A stretch of DNA of 29,312 bases, from positions 1 through 29,312 of the forward strand of contig PLSZ01000171.1 of the NCBI GenBank assembly GCA_003164305.1, written 5' to 3'. Position 1 is the stretch's first letter, and each line of letters opens with the position of its first letter. The position numbers and the translations under genes are program-made. The DNA is from Acetobacteraceae bacterium. Lineage in GTDB: Bacteria > Pseudomonadota > Alphaproteobacteria > Acetobacterales > Acetobacteraceae. Shown here in pieces: positions 10,291-18,306 of the stretch. Below the pieces are notes generated by a model. That model had not been told where the DNA came from, searched no databases, and saw nothing but the letters and a program-made list of their open reading frames with translations.

Positions 10291-11028
10291 TCAGGCCTCC
10301 ATTCGGCTGAGGAAACGATCCACCCGGTCCGGCACGGCGGAGGAGAAGAAATCCCTGGATGACGCGCGGTGCGCCACCTTGCCATGATCCAAAAATACAA
10401 CCTCGTTCGCCGCGCGACGGGCGAACCCGAGTTCATGCGTCACGACGATGCTGGTCAAGCCCGCCTCGGCCAGTTCGCGCATCACGATCAACACCTCGCC
10501 GACAGTTTCCGGGTCCAAAGCGCTGGTCGGTTCGTCGAACAGCATCAGCGCGGGATCCATCGCCAGAGCGCGCGCGATCGCCACGCGCTGCTGTTGACCG
10601 CCCGAAAGTTCATCCGGATACGCGTCCGCCTTGTCAGGCAGATGCACGCGCCCCAGCAGATCGAGGGCCAGCGCGCGGGCCTCCGTCCTGGGCCGGCCCA
10701 ATACCTTGGTCGGAGCGAGCATGATGTTGTCCAGCGCGGTCAGATGCGCGAATAACTCGAAGTTCTGAAACACCATGCCGATGCGCTGACGCACGGCGGA
10801 CGCATGGCCGCGGGTCAGACCTGAGATCTCCTGACCTTTGAATAAAATACTGCCGGATGCGATCGGCTCCAGCAGGTTAAGGCAGCGCAACAACGTCGAC
10901 TTGCCGGAACCCGACGGTCCCAGCACCACGAGGCAATCGCCCTCCCGCACCGATAGATCGACGCCGCGCAGAACATCGGTGTCACCGAAACGTTTCCAGA
11001 TCGCCGCGGCGTTCAGGAGATCCGTCAT
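10291..11028 (-). CDS. PAAT-type ABC importer, ATP-binding protein (second system)
   Basis: This 245-residue GlnQ/HisP-type ATPase has Walker [10 protein letters not shown] (37-45), Q-loop GMVFQNFELF, signature [15 protein letters not shown], Walker [15 protein letters not shown] and the H-loop VVTHEL. Its start ATG 11028 overlaps the permease stop as ATGA and its stop touches the dioxygenase start. It belongs with the permease 11025-11726 and binding protein 11734-12528. Length and motif order are normal for the family. Confidence 0.95.
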   Translation of the reverse strand: MTDLLNAAAIWKRFGDTDVLRGVDLSVREGDCLVVLGPSGSGKSTLLRCLNLLEPIASGSILFKGQEISGLTRGHASAVRQRIGMVFQNFELFAHLTALDNIMLAPTKVLGRPRTEARALALDLLGRVHLPDKADAYPDELSGGQQQRVAIARALAMDPALMLFDEPTSALDPETVGEVLIVMRELAEAGLTSIVVTHELGFARRAANEVVFLDHGKVAHRASSRDFFSSAVPDRVDRFLSRMEA

Positions 11029-11726
11029 CGTGCCGCCTGCGCGACGGGCACGGCGACGATGCGCCGGCGGCGAGAAAAGCCGCGTTCGATGCGCATCTGT
11101 ATTTGCATGAAGATCGTGGTCAGCACGAGATAGTAGACACCCGCCGCGAACAGCGTTTCAAAATAGCGGAACGTGCCGGAAGCGTCTTGTTCCGCTACCA
11201 TCAGCAATTCCTTCACACCGATCACCGAGACGATCGCGGTGACTTTCAGCATGCTGATGAACTGGTTGCCAATCGGCGGGATGACGATCCGCATAGCCTG
11301 CGGCAACACGACCCAGACCATGATTCGCCACTCGTCCATGCCCAGTGCGCGGGCGGCCAATCGCTGGCCGCGGCCAACGCCAAGTATGCCGGCGCGCATG
11401 ATCTCGGCCATATAGGCGCCCTCGTTCAGGCCGAGGGCGAGCACGGCGCAGGTGAATCCGGACATCACCAATCCGAACGCCGGCAAAACATTGAAGGCGA
11501 AGACGAGTTGCAAAAGCACCGGGGTGCCGCGGAACAACCAAAGATACCCGGTCACCGCGTGATGCACCGCGCGATACGGCGTTTCCCGTCCGACCGCAAG
11601 CAGCAGTCCGATGACGACGCCAACCGCGAGGGACGCGAGGCTAAGACCAAGCGTGATCAGCGCGGCATGGGCGAATTCCGCGCTGACGAGGTAACGCAGG
11701 AACAGCGCGGGGGAGAACAGCGACAC
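11025..11726 (-). CDS. PAAT-type ABC importer, permease (second system)
   Basis: The 233-residue inner-membrane permease has HisM/GlnP features: ITLGLSLASLAVGVVIGLLLA as the first strong membrane helix, LWLFRGTPVLLQLVFAFNVLP, LNEGAYMAEIMRAGI, and the EAA loop AARALGMDEWR...LPQAMRIVIPP. I chose GTG 11726, seven bases after the binding-protein stop, with GAGG five bases upstream. The frame is open to 11909, but those residues are the binding-protein gene read out of frame. The C-terminus is basic (RRRRIVAVPVAQAAR), which fits a cytoplasmic end. It is translationally coupled to the ATPase. Confidence 0.91.
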   Translation of the reverse strand: MSLFSPALFLRYLVSAEFAHAALITLGLSLASLAVGVVIGLLLAVGRETPYRAVHHAVTGYLWLFRGTPVLLQLVFAFNVLPAFGLVMSGFTCAVLALGLNEGAYMAEIMRAGILGVGRGQRLAARALGMDEWRIMVWVVLPQAMRIVIPPIGNQFISMLKVTAIVSVIGVKELLMVAEQDASGTFRYFETLFAAGVYYLVLTTIFMQIQMRIERGFSRRRRIVAVPVAQAAR

Positions 11727-11733
11727 AAGCGCC

Positions 11734-12528
11734 TCAATACGCCGCGCTGCTGGGTGGCATCTTCCATGTCGCCAGCAGCTTCGCGTAATCGCCATCCGCG
11801 ACGACCGCCGCCATGGCTTTTTGCAACGCGGCGAACAGCAGCGGATTGTCCTTACTGACCGCGATGCCGACTTTGGTTTCGTTATCGAAGGGATCGCCGG
11901 CGGCGGCATAGGTGTCCGGCGTCGCCTGCATCAGCGCCACGGCGGTGGGAGTCGAAACGATGATCGCGTCGGCCCGATCCTGCGTCAGCGCCAGTGCACA
12001 CGCGGTCGTGCCGGCCAGCGACAACATTTCGATCTTCGGCTTGCCGGCGGCTTCGCAGGCGGCACTGGTTTTGTTGGCGGAGGCCTCGAACACGGTGCCC
12101 ACGGGAGCGGAAACACGATGACCGCACAGCGACATCTTATCACTCAGCCCGGACGGATTGCCCTTGCGCACCACGACCTGATTGCCAACCAGCAGATAGG
12201 GCACGAAATCCGCGACCTCTTTCCGCGCATCGTTGATGTACATGCCACTGATGATGGCATCGATGCGCTTGCCAGTCAGGGCAGGAATGATGCCCTTGAA
12301 GTCGATGGGTAACGTGGTGAAGCTGAGTTTCAATTGCTTCGTCAGCAACTCCGCCAGATCGACGTCGAAGCCGATCGTCTTGCCGTCGATGACGTATTCG
12401 AAGGGAGGAAATGTCGGGGACATGCCGATCGTCAGGGTGTTTTCGCTGACCAATGGCAACGGTTGCGCAACGGATGGCGAGGTGGCGAACGCGAGGACGA
12501 GAAGGCCGAGAACAAGACGAGGCAGCAT
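11734..12528 (-). CDS. Periplasmic substrate-binding protein of PAAT-type importer (second system)
   Basis: The 264-residue protein has a signal peptide ending SVAQ (cut after about residue 21), then TLTIGMSPTFPPFEYVIDG, GFDVDLAELL and GIIPALTGKRIDAIISGM. R102 (YINDAR) should bind the ligand carboxylate. The position of the usual amino-group-binding aspartate holds S192 (DRADAIIVS). Two cysteines, C135 and C158, could form a disulphide across a loop. ATG 12528 has GGAG eight bases upstream. It follows RidA by 27 bases and leads the second complete importer of the operon. Its ligand is probably not a standard amino acid. Confidence 0.92.
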   Translation of the reverse strand: MLPRLVLGLLVLAFATSPSVAQPLPLVSENTLTIGMSPTFPPFEYVIDGKTIGFDVDLAELLTKQLKLSFTTLPIDFKGIIPALTGKRIDAIISGMYINDARKEVADFVPYLLVGNQVVVRKGNPSGLSDKMSLCGHRVSAPVGTVFEASANKTSAACEAAGKPKIEMLSLAGTTACALALTQDRADAIIVSTPTAVALMQATPDTYAAAGDPFDNETKVGIAVSKDNPLLFAALQKAMAAVVADGDYAKLLATWKMPPSSAAY

Positions 12529-12555
12529 GGAAGAACTCCGGTTCTGAGGGGGTAC

Positions 12556-12951
12556 TCAACTCGCTCGCCGCGCGATCATATCGATTTCGATCAGGCCGCC
12601 GCGCGCCAGAGTGGTGACGCCGACGGTGGTCCGCGCGGGCAGCCGGCCCGTCGCGAAGTAGGTGCGATAGATCTCATTGAACGGGCCGTAGTCGCGCTCA
12701 AACACAGTCAAAAACGCGCGCACCATGACGACCTGTTCCAGTCCCGAACCAAGTCCGTTCAACACGCGCTTCAGGTTGTCCATCACCTTGTGCGTCTGCG
12801 CCGCGATCCCCTCGGGTATCGGGCGTGAGTCATCGTCCGGATCGGTGGCAAGCTGGCCGGTGATGAACAGCCAGCCGTCTTGCTCGACCGCGTGGCTGTA
12901 GGGCGCGACCGGCGCCGGGGCACCGCTGATCATGTGAAACAGGGGATCCAT
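12556..12951 (-). CDS. RidA/YjgF/YER057c/UK114-family protein (enamine/imine deaminase type)
   Basis: The 131-residue protein has the RidA fold signature: APVAPYSHAV at the N-terminus, LFITGQLATDP, and the active-site arginine R107 in GRLPARTTVGV, followed by LIEIDMIA. RidA proteins hydrolyse reactive enamines and imines made by amine-removing enzymes; RutC in pyrimidine degradation is a relative. R107 suggests real deaminase capacity rather than a purely structural relative. Two bases separate it from the fused transporter gene upstream, and 27 from the binding protein downstream. ATG 12951 is preferred; a second ATG six codons later (MISGAP) is also possible. Its presence within a transport/oxygenase operon suggests that the pathway makes an imine or enamine intermediate. 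Confidence 0.93.
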   Translation of the reverse strand: MDPLFHMISGAPAPVAPYSHAVEQDGWLFITGQLATDPDDDSRPIPEGIAAQTHKVMDNLKRVLNGLGSGLEQVVMVRAFLTVFERDYGPFNEIYRTYFATGRLPARTTVGVTTLARGGLIEIDMIARRAS

Positions 12952-12953
12952 CG

Positions 12954-14531
12954 TCAGACGACCTCTTCCTCGACTTTGTTGACCATGCGCAGAAAACGGC
13001 GCGTCCGGTCCTGGGTTGGCCGGTCCAGCACCGCGCCCGGGGGTCCCTGCTCGACGATCGCGCCATCGTCCATGAACAGGATTCGATCGGCGACCTCGCG
13101 GGCGAAACGAACCTCATGCGTGACGATGATCATGGTCATGCCGGCTTCGGCGAGGCCGCGGATCACGGTCAGAACTTCGCCCACCAGCTCCGGATCCAGC
13201 GCCGACGTGGGTTCATCGAACAGCATCACACTGGGCGCCACCGCCAGGGCACGCGCGATCGCGACACGCTGCTGCTGGCCACCGGACAGGCGATGCGGCA
13301 AATGATTCGCGTGCCGGGCCAGGCCCACGGCATTGAGCAGACGCGCGGCGACCGCGCGCGCCTCCTCCGGTCGCTGGCGATAAACCGTGACGGGCGCTTC
13401 GACGATATTTTCCAGCGCGGTGAGGTGCTCGAACAAATTGAAGTGCTGGAACACCATGCCGACGCGCGCGGCGGCGCGTGACTGCGCCAGCCGCTTGCGC
13501 ACGGGCCGAACACCGCCGCCAGGCAAGGGTTCATAGCCGACAAGCTTGCCGTTGACGGTGATTTCCCCCCAGTCCATCGGCTCCAGATGATTGATCATGC
13601 GCAACAGCGTGCTTTTGCCGGAACCACTGGGACCCATGATCACCACGACCTCGCCGGCGTTCACCGTCAGGTCGATGCCCTTCAGAATCTCCCGGCCGCC
13701 GTAGGTCTTCTGGACATTGTGACAAACCACGCACGGTCCCTCGGCGCCGGCGATATCGCGGCAGAGTTCGCCGATCAACGCGGGAAGGCGTTCACGCCCG
13801 GTCTGGATCGGCGTGTTGTCCGCCGCCGTCTTCGGACTTAAGCGCAGGAAGGCGCGGAGGCGTCGCGTGAACCCATCGTTCTCCTCACGCAAGAAGTCGA
13901 AATGCCGCTCCAGCGCGATCTGGCCCACCGCGACGGCGGAGGTCATGATCAGGTAGATGAGACCGGCGGCGGTGAAGACCTGAAAAAACAGAAAATTCTG
14001 ACCGACGATCTGTTCCGCGCTGAAGGTCAGTTCATTTACGAAAATCACCGACGCGATCGAGGTCCCTTTGATCATGCTGATCGTTTGATTGGCGACGCCG
14101 GGCAGGATCGATCGCATCGCCTGCGGCAGAATGATCCGCCGCAACGTCAGCAAAGGCGGCATGCCGAGCGCCGCGGCGGCGATGCTCTGGTTGCGGTTGA
14201 CCGCCAAAATGCCGCCGCGAATGATTTCGGCGCTGAACGCCGCTTCGTTGAGGGAAAACCCGGCGACGGCCGTCGCAAAGGTGCTGAGCGTCAGGCCAAC
14301 CGACGGCAGAACGTCAAAAATGAACACCAGTTGCAGCAGCAACGGCGTGCCGCGGACGAACCAAATATAGAACCATGCCGCGCCGCGCACCGCGGCATGA
14401 CGGGACAGCCGCGCCAGCGCCAGAACCAGTCCAAGAAACAGGCCAAGGACCATGGCCAACGCGGCTATTTTCAACGCGAGCAGGGCGCCGCGCAACAGGA
14501 ACGGCGAGACGATGTAAGTGAGGAAAGTCAT
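12954..14531 (-). CDS. Fused ABC importer: permease and ATPase in one chain (third PAAT system)
   Basis: The 525-residue protein joins two subunits that are separate in the other two systems. Residues 1-215 are a HisM/GlnP-type permease ([23 protein letters not shown] loop [15 protein letters not shown]...LPQAMR, about 118-140). Residues 216-265 are a charged linker. Residues 266-525 are a GlnQ-type ATPase with Walker [10 protein letters not shown] (300-308), Q362, LSGGQ (415-419) and Walker [15 protein letters not shown] (435-448). The reading frame runs through without interruption, so this is a true fusion and not a sequencing error; fused members of this family are known. It probably works as a homodimer with the binding protein 14980-15849, from which it is separated by the truncated haemoglobin. 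ATG 14531 has only a weak site (TGAGAG). Confidence 0.93.
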   Translation of the reverse strand: MTFLTYIVSPFLLRGALLALKIAALAMVLGLFLGLVLALARLSRHAAVRGAAWFYIWFVRGTPLLLQLVFIFDVLPSVGLTLSTFATAVAGFSLNEAAFSAEIIRGGILAVNRNQSIAAAALGMPPLLTLRRIILPQAMRSILPGVANQTISMIKGTSIASVIFVNELTFSAEQIVGQNFLFFQVFTAAGLIYLIMTSAVAVGQIALERHFDFLREENDGFTRRLRAFLRLSPKTAADNTPIQTGRERLPALIGELCRDIAGAEGPCVVCHNVQKTYGGREILKGIDLTVNAGEVVVIMGPSGSGKSTLLRMINHLEPMDWGEITVNGKLVGYEPLPGGGVRPVRKRLAQSRAAARVGMVFQHFNLFEHLTALENIVEAPVTVYRQRPEEARAVAARLLNAVGLARHANHLPHRLSGGQQQRVAIARALAVAPSVMLFDEPTSALDPELVGEVLTVIRGLAEAGMTMIIVTHEVRFAREVADRILFMDDGAIVEQGPPGAVLDRPTQDRTRRFLRMVNKVEEEVV

Positions 14532-14555
14532 GCTCTCAGCAACGCGGCACCACCC

Positions 14556-14966
14556 TCAGAACGGTTTCGATTTGTAATCGTAAGCGGGATTTGGCCTGAA
14601 TTCAGTGATCACACTGGCGCGCGCCGCCTTCAACGCCGTTCGGATTTCCGCCTGATCCGCCATGGACGCGCCGGATTCCGCCGCGGCGGCCACGAACATA
14701 TCGACGAACTGGTCGAATGCGTGTTCGGTGACCAACTGGCCTTTATGTGCCGCCTGCAACGAGGTACCGCGATCCGGCATCCGCGCATCGCCGAACGCCG
14801 TTCGCAGGAAGCCCAACTGACCGGTTTTCATGCGATCGATATCGACCCCCATGAAATATTCGCCGAGGTAATCGTCCGCCAGAAGCCGTTCGTAATGCAG
14901 ATCGATCAGACGCGTCAGTCCGGCTTCGCCACCCAGACGAGAAAAGAGCGTTGACCCTGTGTCCAT
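14556..14966 (-). CDS. Group I truncated haemoglobin (GlbN-like)
   Basis: The 136-residue globin has the 2-on-2 fold markers: LFSRLGGEAGLTRLIDLHYERLL with Y25 at position B10, a GVDIDRMKTGQLGFLRTAFGD stretch with Q50 near E7, and H74 in LQAAHKGQ as the proximal haem ligand. Tyr B10 plus Gln near E7 gives a polar pocket, suited to oxygen binding or nitric oxide dioxygenation. The C-terminal 40 residues (after about 95) are rather polar, ending in NPAYDYKSKPF, and are less typical. ATG 14966 follows AAGGAA. It sits between a binding protein (13 bases) and the fused transporter (24 bases), an unusual place for a globin. It may supply oxygen or protect the many oxygenases nearby; that role is inference only. 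Confidence 0.9.
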   Translation of the reverse strand: MDTGSTLFSRLGGEAGLTRLIDLHYERLLADDYLGEYFMGVDIDRMKTGQLGFLRTAFGDARMPDRGTSLQAAHKGQLVTEHAFDQFVDMFVAAAAESGASMADQAEIRTALKAARASVITEFRPNPAYDYKSKPF

Positions 14967-14979
14967 GTCTCGACGTTCC

Positions 14980-15849
14980 TTATTGCGTCAGAATGTCCGG
15001 CGGCAAAGCCCAGGATGGGTCGAGTTTGTATTGTTGAAAGATGTGTGCCAGTTCGCCGTTGGCTTCGGTCGCCGCGATCCCGTCGGCCAGGGCTCGCGCG
15101 AGTTCCGCGTTGCCTTTCGCCACGGCGACGCCGACTTTAATGCCCGGAAGGAAACTAAATCCCGCTTCCAGTAGCGGCTTCTGTTCGGCGATCGTTTGAG
15201 CGATCATGGCGTTGCTCAGCATGACATCGACCCGTTCTGTCTCGATCATCTGCCAGGCCTGGGAGCGGTCCTGAAACGTGTTCAGTTCGATCGCCTGCTT
15301 GCCGTCGGCGACACACTTATCGCTGATTTTCTGCAGCATGACGATTTCGACCGTGCCAAGCCCGGCGAGCGCCTTCGTGCCGCACAGTTCGTCGAGCGAA
15401 TGGAGGTTTTTCGGGTTGCCCTTATGCGTGATGGCACGATCCGCCATGGTGGAATACAGCACGAAATCCACCATTTTCGCGCGCTCCGGTGTATAGTAAA
15501 GTACATCCCACATGACATCGATTCGACCGCCCGCGACGGCGGGCAGCAAGCCGGACCAGACGCCGGTCACGAACTCCACCGGCAATCCGATGCATTTGAA
15601 CACAGCGCGTGCCAGGTCCGCGTCGGAACCGATGATCTGCTCGGGATTTTTCGGATCGCGGAAATTGAACGGTAACGAGACACCGTCCTCGCCGATCCTG
15701 ATCGTCTTGCCGGCCAGACCAGGGTAGCGAGTCGCCACCTTATCGGGTTCGCACGGTTTGACAGCGTCCGCGCGCGCGGGGGCCGAGGCACCGATCGTCA
15801 CCATCCCGAACAGCAACGCCGCAAGCCAGGTCATCAAACTTTCACGCAT
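14980..15849 (-). CDS. Periplasmic substrate-binding protein of PAAT-type importer (third system)
   Basis: The 289-residue protein begins at ATG 15849 behind GGAGAG. It has a signal peptide of about 27 residues ending in PARA. The mature part reads as a type II binding protein: TIRIGEDGVSLPFNF, GSDADLARAVF, GLLPAVAGGRIDVMWDVLYYTPERAKMVDF. R123 is the predicted carboxylate-binding arginine. The usual amino-group aspartate position is N213 (ERVDVMLSN). The W114-D115 pair in place of the usual small residues after the VDVM strand is unusual and suggests an altered pocket. Four cysteines (33, 86, 156, 179) may form disulphides. An upstream in-frame ATG at 15957 would add 36 residues without sense. 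Its partner is probably the fused permease-ATPase. Confidence 0.9.
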   Translation of the reverse strand: MRESLMTWLAALLFGMVTIGASAPARADAVKPCEPDKVATRYPGLAGKTIRIGEDGVSLPFNFRDPKNPEQIIGSDADLARAVFKCIGLPVEFVTGVWSGLLPAVAGGRIDVMWDVLYYTPERAKMVDFVLYSTMADRAITHKGNPKNLHSLDELCGTKALAGLGTVEIVMLQKISDKCVADGKQAIELNTFQDRSQAWQMIETERVDVMLSNAMIAQTIAEQKPLLEAGFSFLPGIKVGVAVAKGNAELARALADGIAATEANGELAHIFQQYKLDPSWALPPDILTQ

Positions 15850-15920
15850 GCGATCGCTCTCCGTTTCGCTGCTCTGACAATAGGAAAATGCAACTCGTGT
15901 GCCAGCAGCCCGGCGGATGC

Positions 15921-16946
15921 TTAGTCGCAACGGAACATCCCGCGCCGGATGCGGCAATGGACACCTTGACTGCCATCCACGACCTGCGTGACCGCGAAAT
16001 CCGCCGCGACGCTCATCAGCGAGTAAGCATCGTCGCGGCTCAACCGTTGACGGTCCGTCAACAGAGTCAGCATGTCCAGGCTCGCGTCGCGCATCGCGAC
16101 GTTCAGGTCTTCGTTGAACCCGTGCACGATCCAGTGCAGCGGCGTCTCCAACAAGGGAGACGGGAACTGGAAGTCCTTGCGCACGCGCACTTCGAACAGG
16201 ACATCGAGCGAGGCCTCGATCGCGGTGCCGCTGATCTCACCGTCGCCCTGCGACACATGCGGATCGCCGACCGAAAACAGCGCGCCGGGGACCTGCACCG
16301 GATAATACATCGTCGCACCGGCGCCGATGCGCCAGTTGTCGATGTTGCCACCATGTTTGCCGGGCGGAATGCTGCTGACACGTCCCTTCGCGTCGGGCGC
16401 CACGCCGGCGGTGCCCAGATGCGGCCGGGTCGGAATGCGAATGCCGGCCAGCGCGGGTTGGCAGTCGCAGGTCGCACAATCGGTGATGCGGCCGGGGACG
16501 AGGTATTTCTCCTTCACATCGTAAGCGAACATCGCCGTCGCCTGATTCGCTTCCCGATGCAGCCGATAAATGGTGACGCGTTCCCGCTCCTCCATCTCGC
16601 GGTACAGATGGCCCCAATGCGCCGCGAGATTGGACCCGTAATCCAGCCGCGGTGTCATCTCGTGATAGCGCACCTCCAGCATATCGCCGGGCATCGCGCC
16701 TTCGACATAGACGGGACCGGTCATGATGTGCACGCCAGGCGCGCGGTCATGTTCGGGAATCGCCGCGTAAAGTTCACGGATGGATGCGTCCATCATCAGA
16801 TCGGGTGCGTCGCCGGCGTGATGCGTAACGGCCTCGGCACGGATCAGGTCTCCGCTGTTCACTCGCAATGCCGGCGCGAGCGAGGCGTCGAAGTAACCCC
16901 AGTGCACGTTTTCCGCGCGCGCCGGAAGATGATGCAACGCGGTCAT
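15921..16946 (-). CDS. Acetamidase/formamidase family protein (FmdA/AmdA)
   Basis: The 341-residue protein matches the acetamidase/formamidase family, metal-dependent hydrolases that cleave short amides to acid and ammonia. Family blocks are in order: ENVHWGYFDASLAPAL (12-27), MTGPVYVEGAMPGD (75-88), IPPGKHGGNIDN (193-204) and GDPHVSQGDGEISGTAIE (227-244). A small cysteine cluster, DCATCDC (156-162), precedes the third block and could bind a metal. ATG 16946 overlaps the Rieske oxygenase stop by four bases; the frame continues to 17015, but only as shadow of that gene. It is second in the long operon, directly coupled to a Rieske oxygenase, so it may hydrolyse an amide set free by ring or side-chain oxidation. 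Its true substrate may be larger than formamide. Confidence 0.9.
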   Translation of the reverse strand: MTALHHLPARAENVHWGYFDASLAPALRVNSGDLIRAEAVTHHAGDAPDLMMDASIRELYAAIPEHDRAPGVHIMTGPVYVEGAMPGDMLEVRYHEMTPRLDYGSNLAAHWGHLYREMEERERVTIYRLHREANQATAMFAYDVKEKYLVPGRITDCATCDCQPALAGIRIPTRPHLGTAGVAPDAKGRVSSIPPGKHGGNIDNWRIGAGATMYYPVQVPGALFSVGDPHVSQGDGEISGTAIEASLDVLFEVRVRKDFQFPSPLLETPLHWIVHGFNEDLNVAMRDASLDMLTLLTDRQRLSRDDAYSLMSVAADFAVTQVVDGSQGVHCRIRRGMFRCD

Positions 16947-18142
16947 TCGGCGGCGGCGCGCAGATGGTCCTCGTCTTCGCGCCGCCATGTCGAGCGATAC
17001 CGTTCGACCAGCCACTTATTGAATTCGCGGTGGGTTTCTTCCTGCCAGGAGTAACGCCCCCGAATGGCATAGCGTGACCGCAATCCTTTTTGCACCAGCG
17101 TATCAACATGCCGATCCTGGGCGCCGATCTTAATCGACGCCTGCACATTGATTTGCCGCCGTTCCTCGAACAGCGGCTCATCCATCGCGCCCGGTGCGTA
17201 GAGCACGCCGGATTCCGCGGTCGTTACCTCGGCGGAGTCGGCGTGCAGGATGAAATAGCTGATCTGGTCGGACCGAAATCCCATCGTCAGCGTTGGCGGA
17301 ACATTGGCGAAGATCACTTCATTGCGCTGCTTGTCCGTCAGTCCCGGAAACAATTTCAGGATGCAGCGTTGCAGCGGATTGACCGCGCCGTCCATGTGCG
17401 TCGTGCCGTTGTAACGGAAATAGCCGGCGGTATCGGCCGGCAGTTCCGGGAAGCGGGCCAGCGCGCTGGGGATGACGTCATGCATGCCGCGATGCAGGCG
17501 ATTGGCGTGATAGCCGTCGTTGTTGTTTTCGAACATGACCTTCCAGTTCCAGGGATAGGTCGTGGAGCCGTCGGGCCGCGGTCCGTCCGCCAGCTCCGCC
17601 TTGTAATTCTCGATCGCCAGCCGCAACGTTTCCAATCGGGGCGCCAACGGCCTGGCGTTCTGGTCGAAATTGATAAAGACAAAGCCCAGCCAGATTTCGA
17701 GTTTAAATGCCGGGAGGCGCACCTGCTTCTTATCGAAGCCGCAGGCGCGCTCCATCGCCGGCGCGCCGATCAATTGGCCATCCAACGAGTAGACCCAATG
17801 GTGGTAGGGACAGAGGAAGGTCTTGGTGCGGCCGTGGCCCTCGGCGACGAGCATGGCGCGGTGCTGGCAGACGGTGGAGAAGGCTTTCAGCACACCGTCC
17901 CGGTTGCGTACGACGACGATGGGTTCGCCGATATGGCTGGTGGTGAAGAACTCGCCGGGCTCGCGCGCCCAGGATTCACGGCCGACGCAGAGCCATTCGT
18001 GATTGAAGATGGCTTCTTTCTCGAACTCGTGGAATTCGGCGTCGGTGTAGCAGGCAGGCGGCAGCATTTCCGCCTGATCGACGGCGGCGATCGAGGAGTC
18101 GAGGCTGGCGAAAAACTGGTCGTTCAGCGTGCCTGATTTCAC
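16943..18142 (-). CDS. Rieske non-haem iron oxygenase, catalytic alpha subunit
   Basis: The 399-residue protein has the Rieske [2Fe-2S] motif C92-x-H94 with C111-x-x-H114 (VCQHRAMLV...FLCPYHHW) and a catalytic mononuclear iron site in ENNNDGYHANRLH: D209 is the bridging aspartate, H212 and H217 the ligands. Such proteins hydroxylate rings or remove N- or O-methyl groups using electrons from a separate reductase. It is closer in style to the ring-hydroxylating and quaternary-amine (GbcA/CntA-like) alpha subunits than to the VanA-like protein at 18307. No beta subunit or reductase is next to it. The start is GTG 18142 after GGGAGA, five bases away. It opens the long operon. Confidence 0.93.
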   Translation of the reverse strand: MKSGTLNDQFFASLDSSIAAVDQAEMLPPACYTDAEFHEFEKEAIFNHEWLCVGRESWAREPGEFFTTSHIGEPIVVVRNRDGVLKAFSTVCQHRAMLVAEGHGRTKTFLCPYHHWVYSLDGQLIGAPAMERACGFDKKQVRLPAFKLEIWLGFVFINFDQNARPLAPRLETLRLAIENYKAELADGPRPDGSTTYPWNWKVMFENNNDGYHANRLHRGMHDVIPSALARFPELPADTAGYFRYNGTTHMDGAVNPLQRCILKLFPGLTDKQRNEVIFANVPPTLTMGFRSDQISYFILHADSAEVTTAESGVLYAPGAMDEPLFEERRQINVQASIKIGAQDRHVDTLVQKGLRSRYAIRGRYSWQEETHREFNKWLVERYRSTWRREDEDHLRAAAE

Positions 18143-18306
18143 GGCAATCTCCCGGGTCAGAGCGGCGACGGGGACAGAATAGGCTGCGGCCGAAGATCAG
18201 ACCAGACAGAAATGCATCCAAGCAAGCGACATTCTTCCAATCCGGCCACATATGCCGATAAAATAATCATCTATCGTTCAACTGATAACCATTTGCCCTG
18301 TATTCG
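18143..18306 (-). promoter_or_regulatory. AT-rich gap likely to hold the promoter of the long operon
   Basis: This 164-base gap between two minus-strand oxygenase genes is the longest non-coding gap on this strand between 6417 and 20787. Its part 18247-18296 is clearly richer in A and T than its surroundings. A loose palindrome, TATCGTTCAACTGATA (18272-18287), lies there. I could not find a good -35/-10 pair on the minus strand, so a promoter is inferred from position and base composition only. Confidence 0.35.

Larger units (their letters stand above)
6417..18142 (-). other. Predicted twelve-gene transport-and-oxidation operon
   Basis: Twelve minus-strand genes follow each other from the GTG at 18142 to the stop at 6417. 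Spacings in order are: -4, 71, 13, 24, 2, 27, 7, -4, 0, -4 and 41 bases. No opposing gene or obvious terminator interrupts them. The order is Rieske oxygenase, acetamidase/formamidase, binding protein, truncated haemoglobin, fused permease-ATPase, RidA, binding protein, permease, ATPase, TauD-type dioxygenase, LLM monooxygenase, HpaB-type monooxygenase. The 71-base gap at 15850-15920 and the 41-base gap at 7863-7903 are the only places where an internal promoter could easily fit. That it is one transcript is inferred from spacing only. Confidence 0.65.

Noticed and set aside
13902..14954. Long plus-strand open frame of 350 codons
   Set aside because: It is antisense to the fused transporter and the globin, has charged low-complexity content, and matches no protein family I recognise.
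14981..14991. Further copies of the ATTGCGTCAG half-site of the inverted repeat (also near 19734)
   Set aside because: Both lie within coding sequence as single half-sites where the codons explain them; chance matches are likely.
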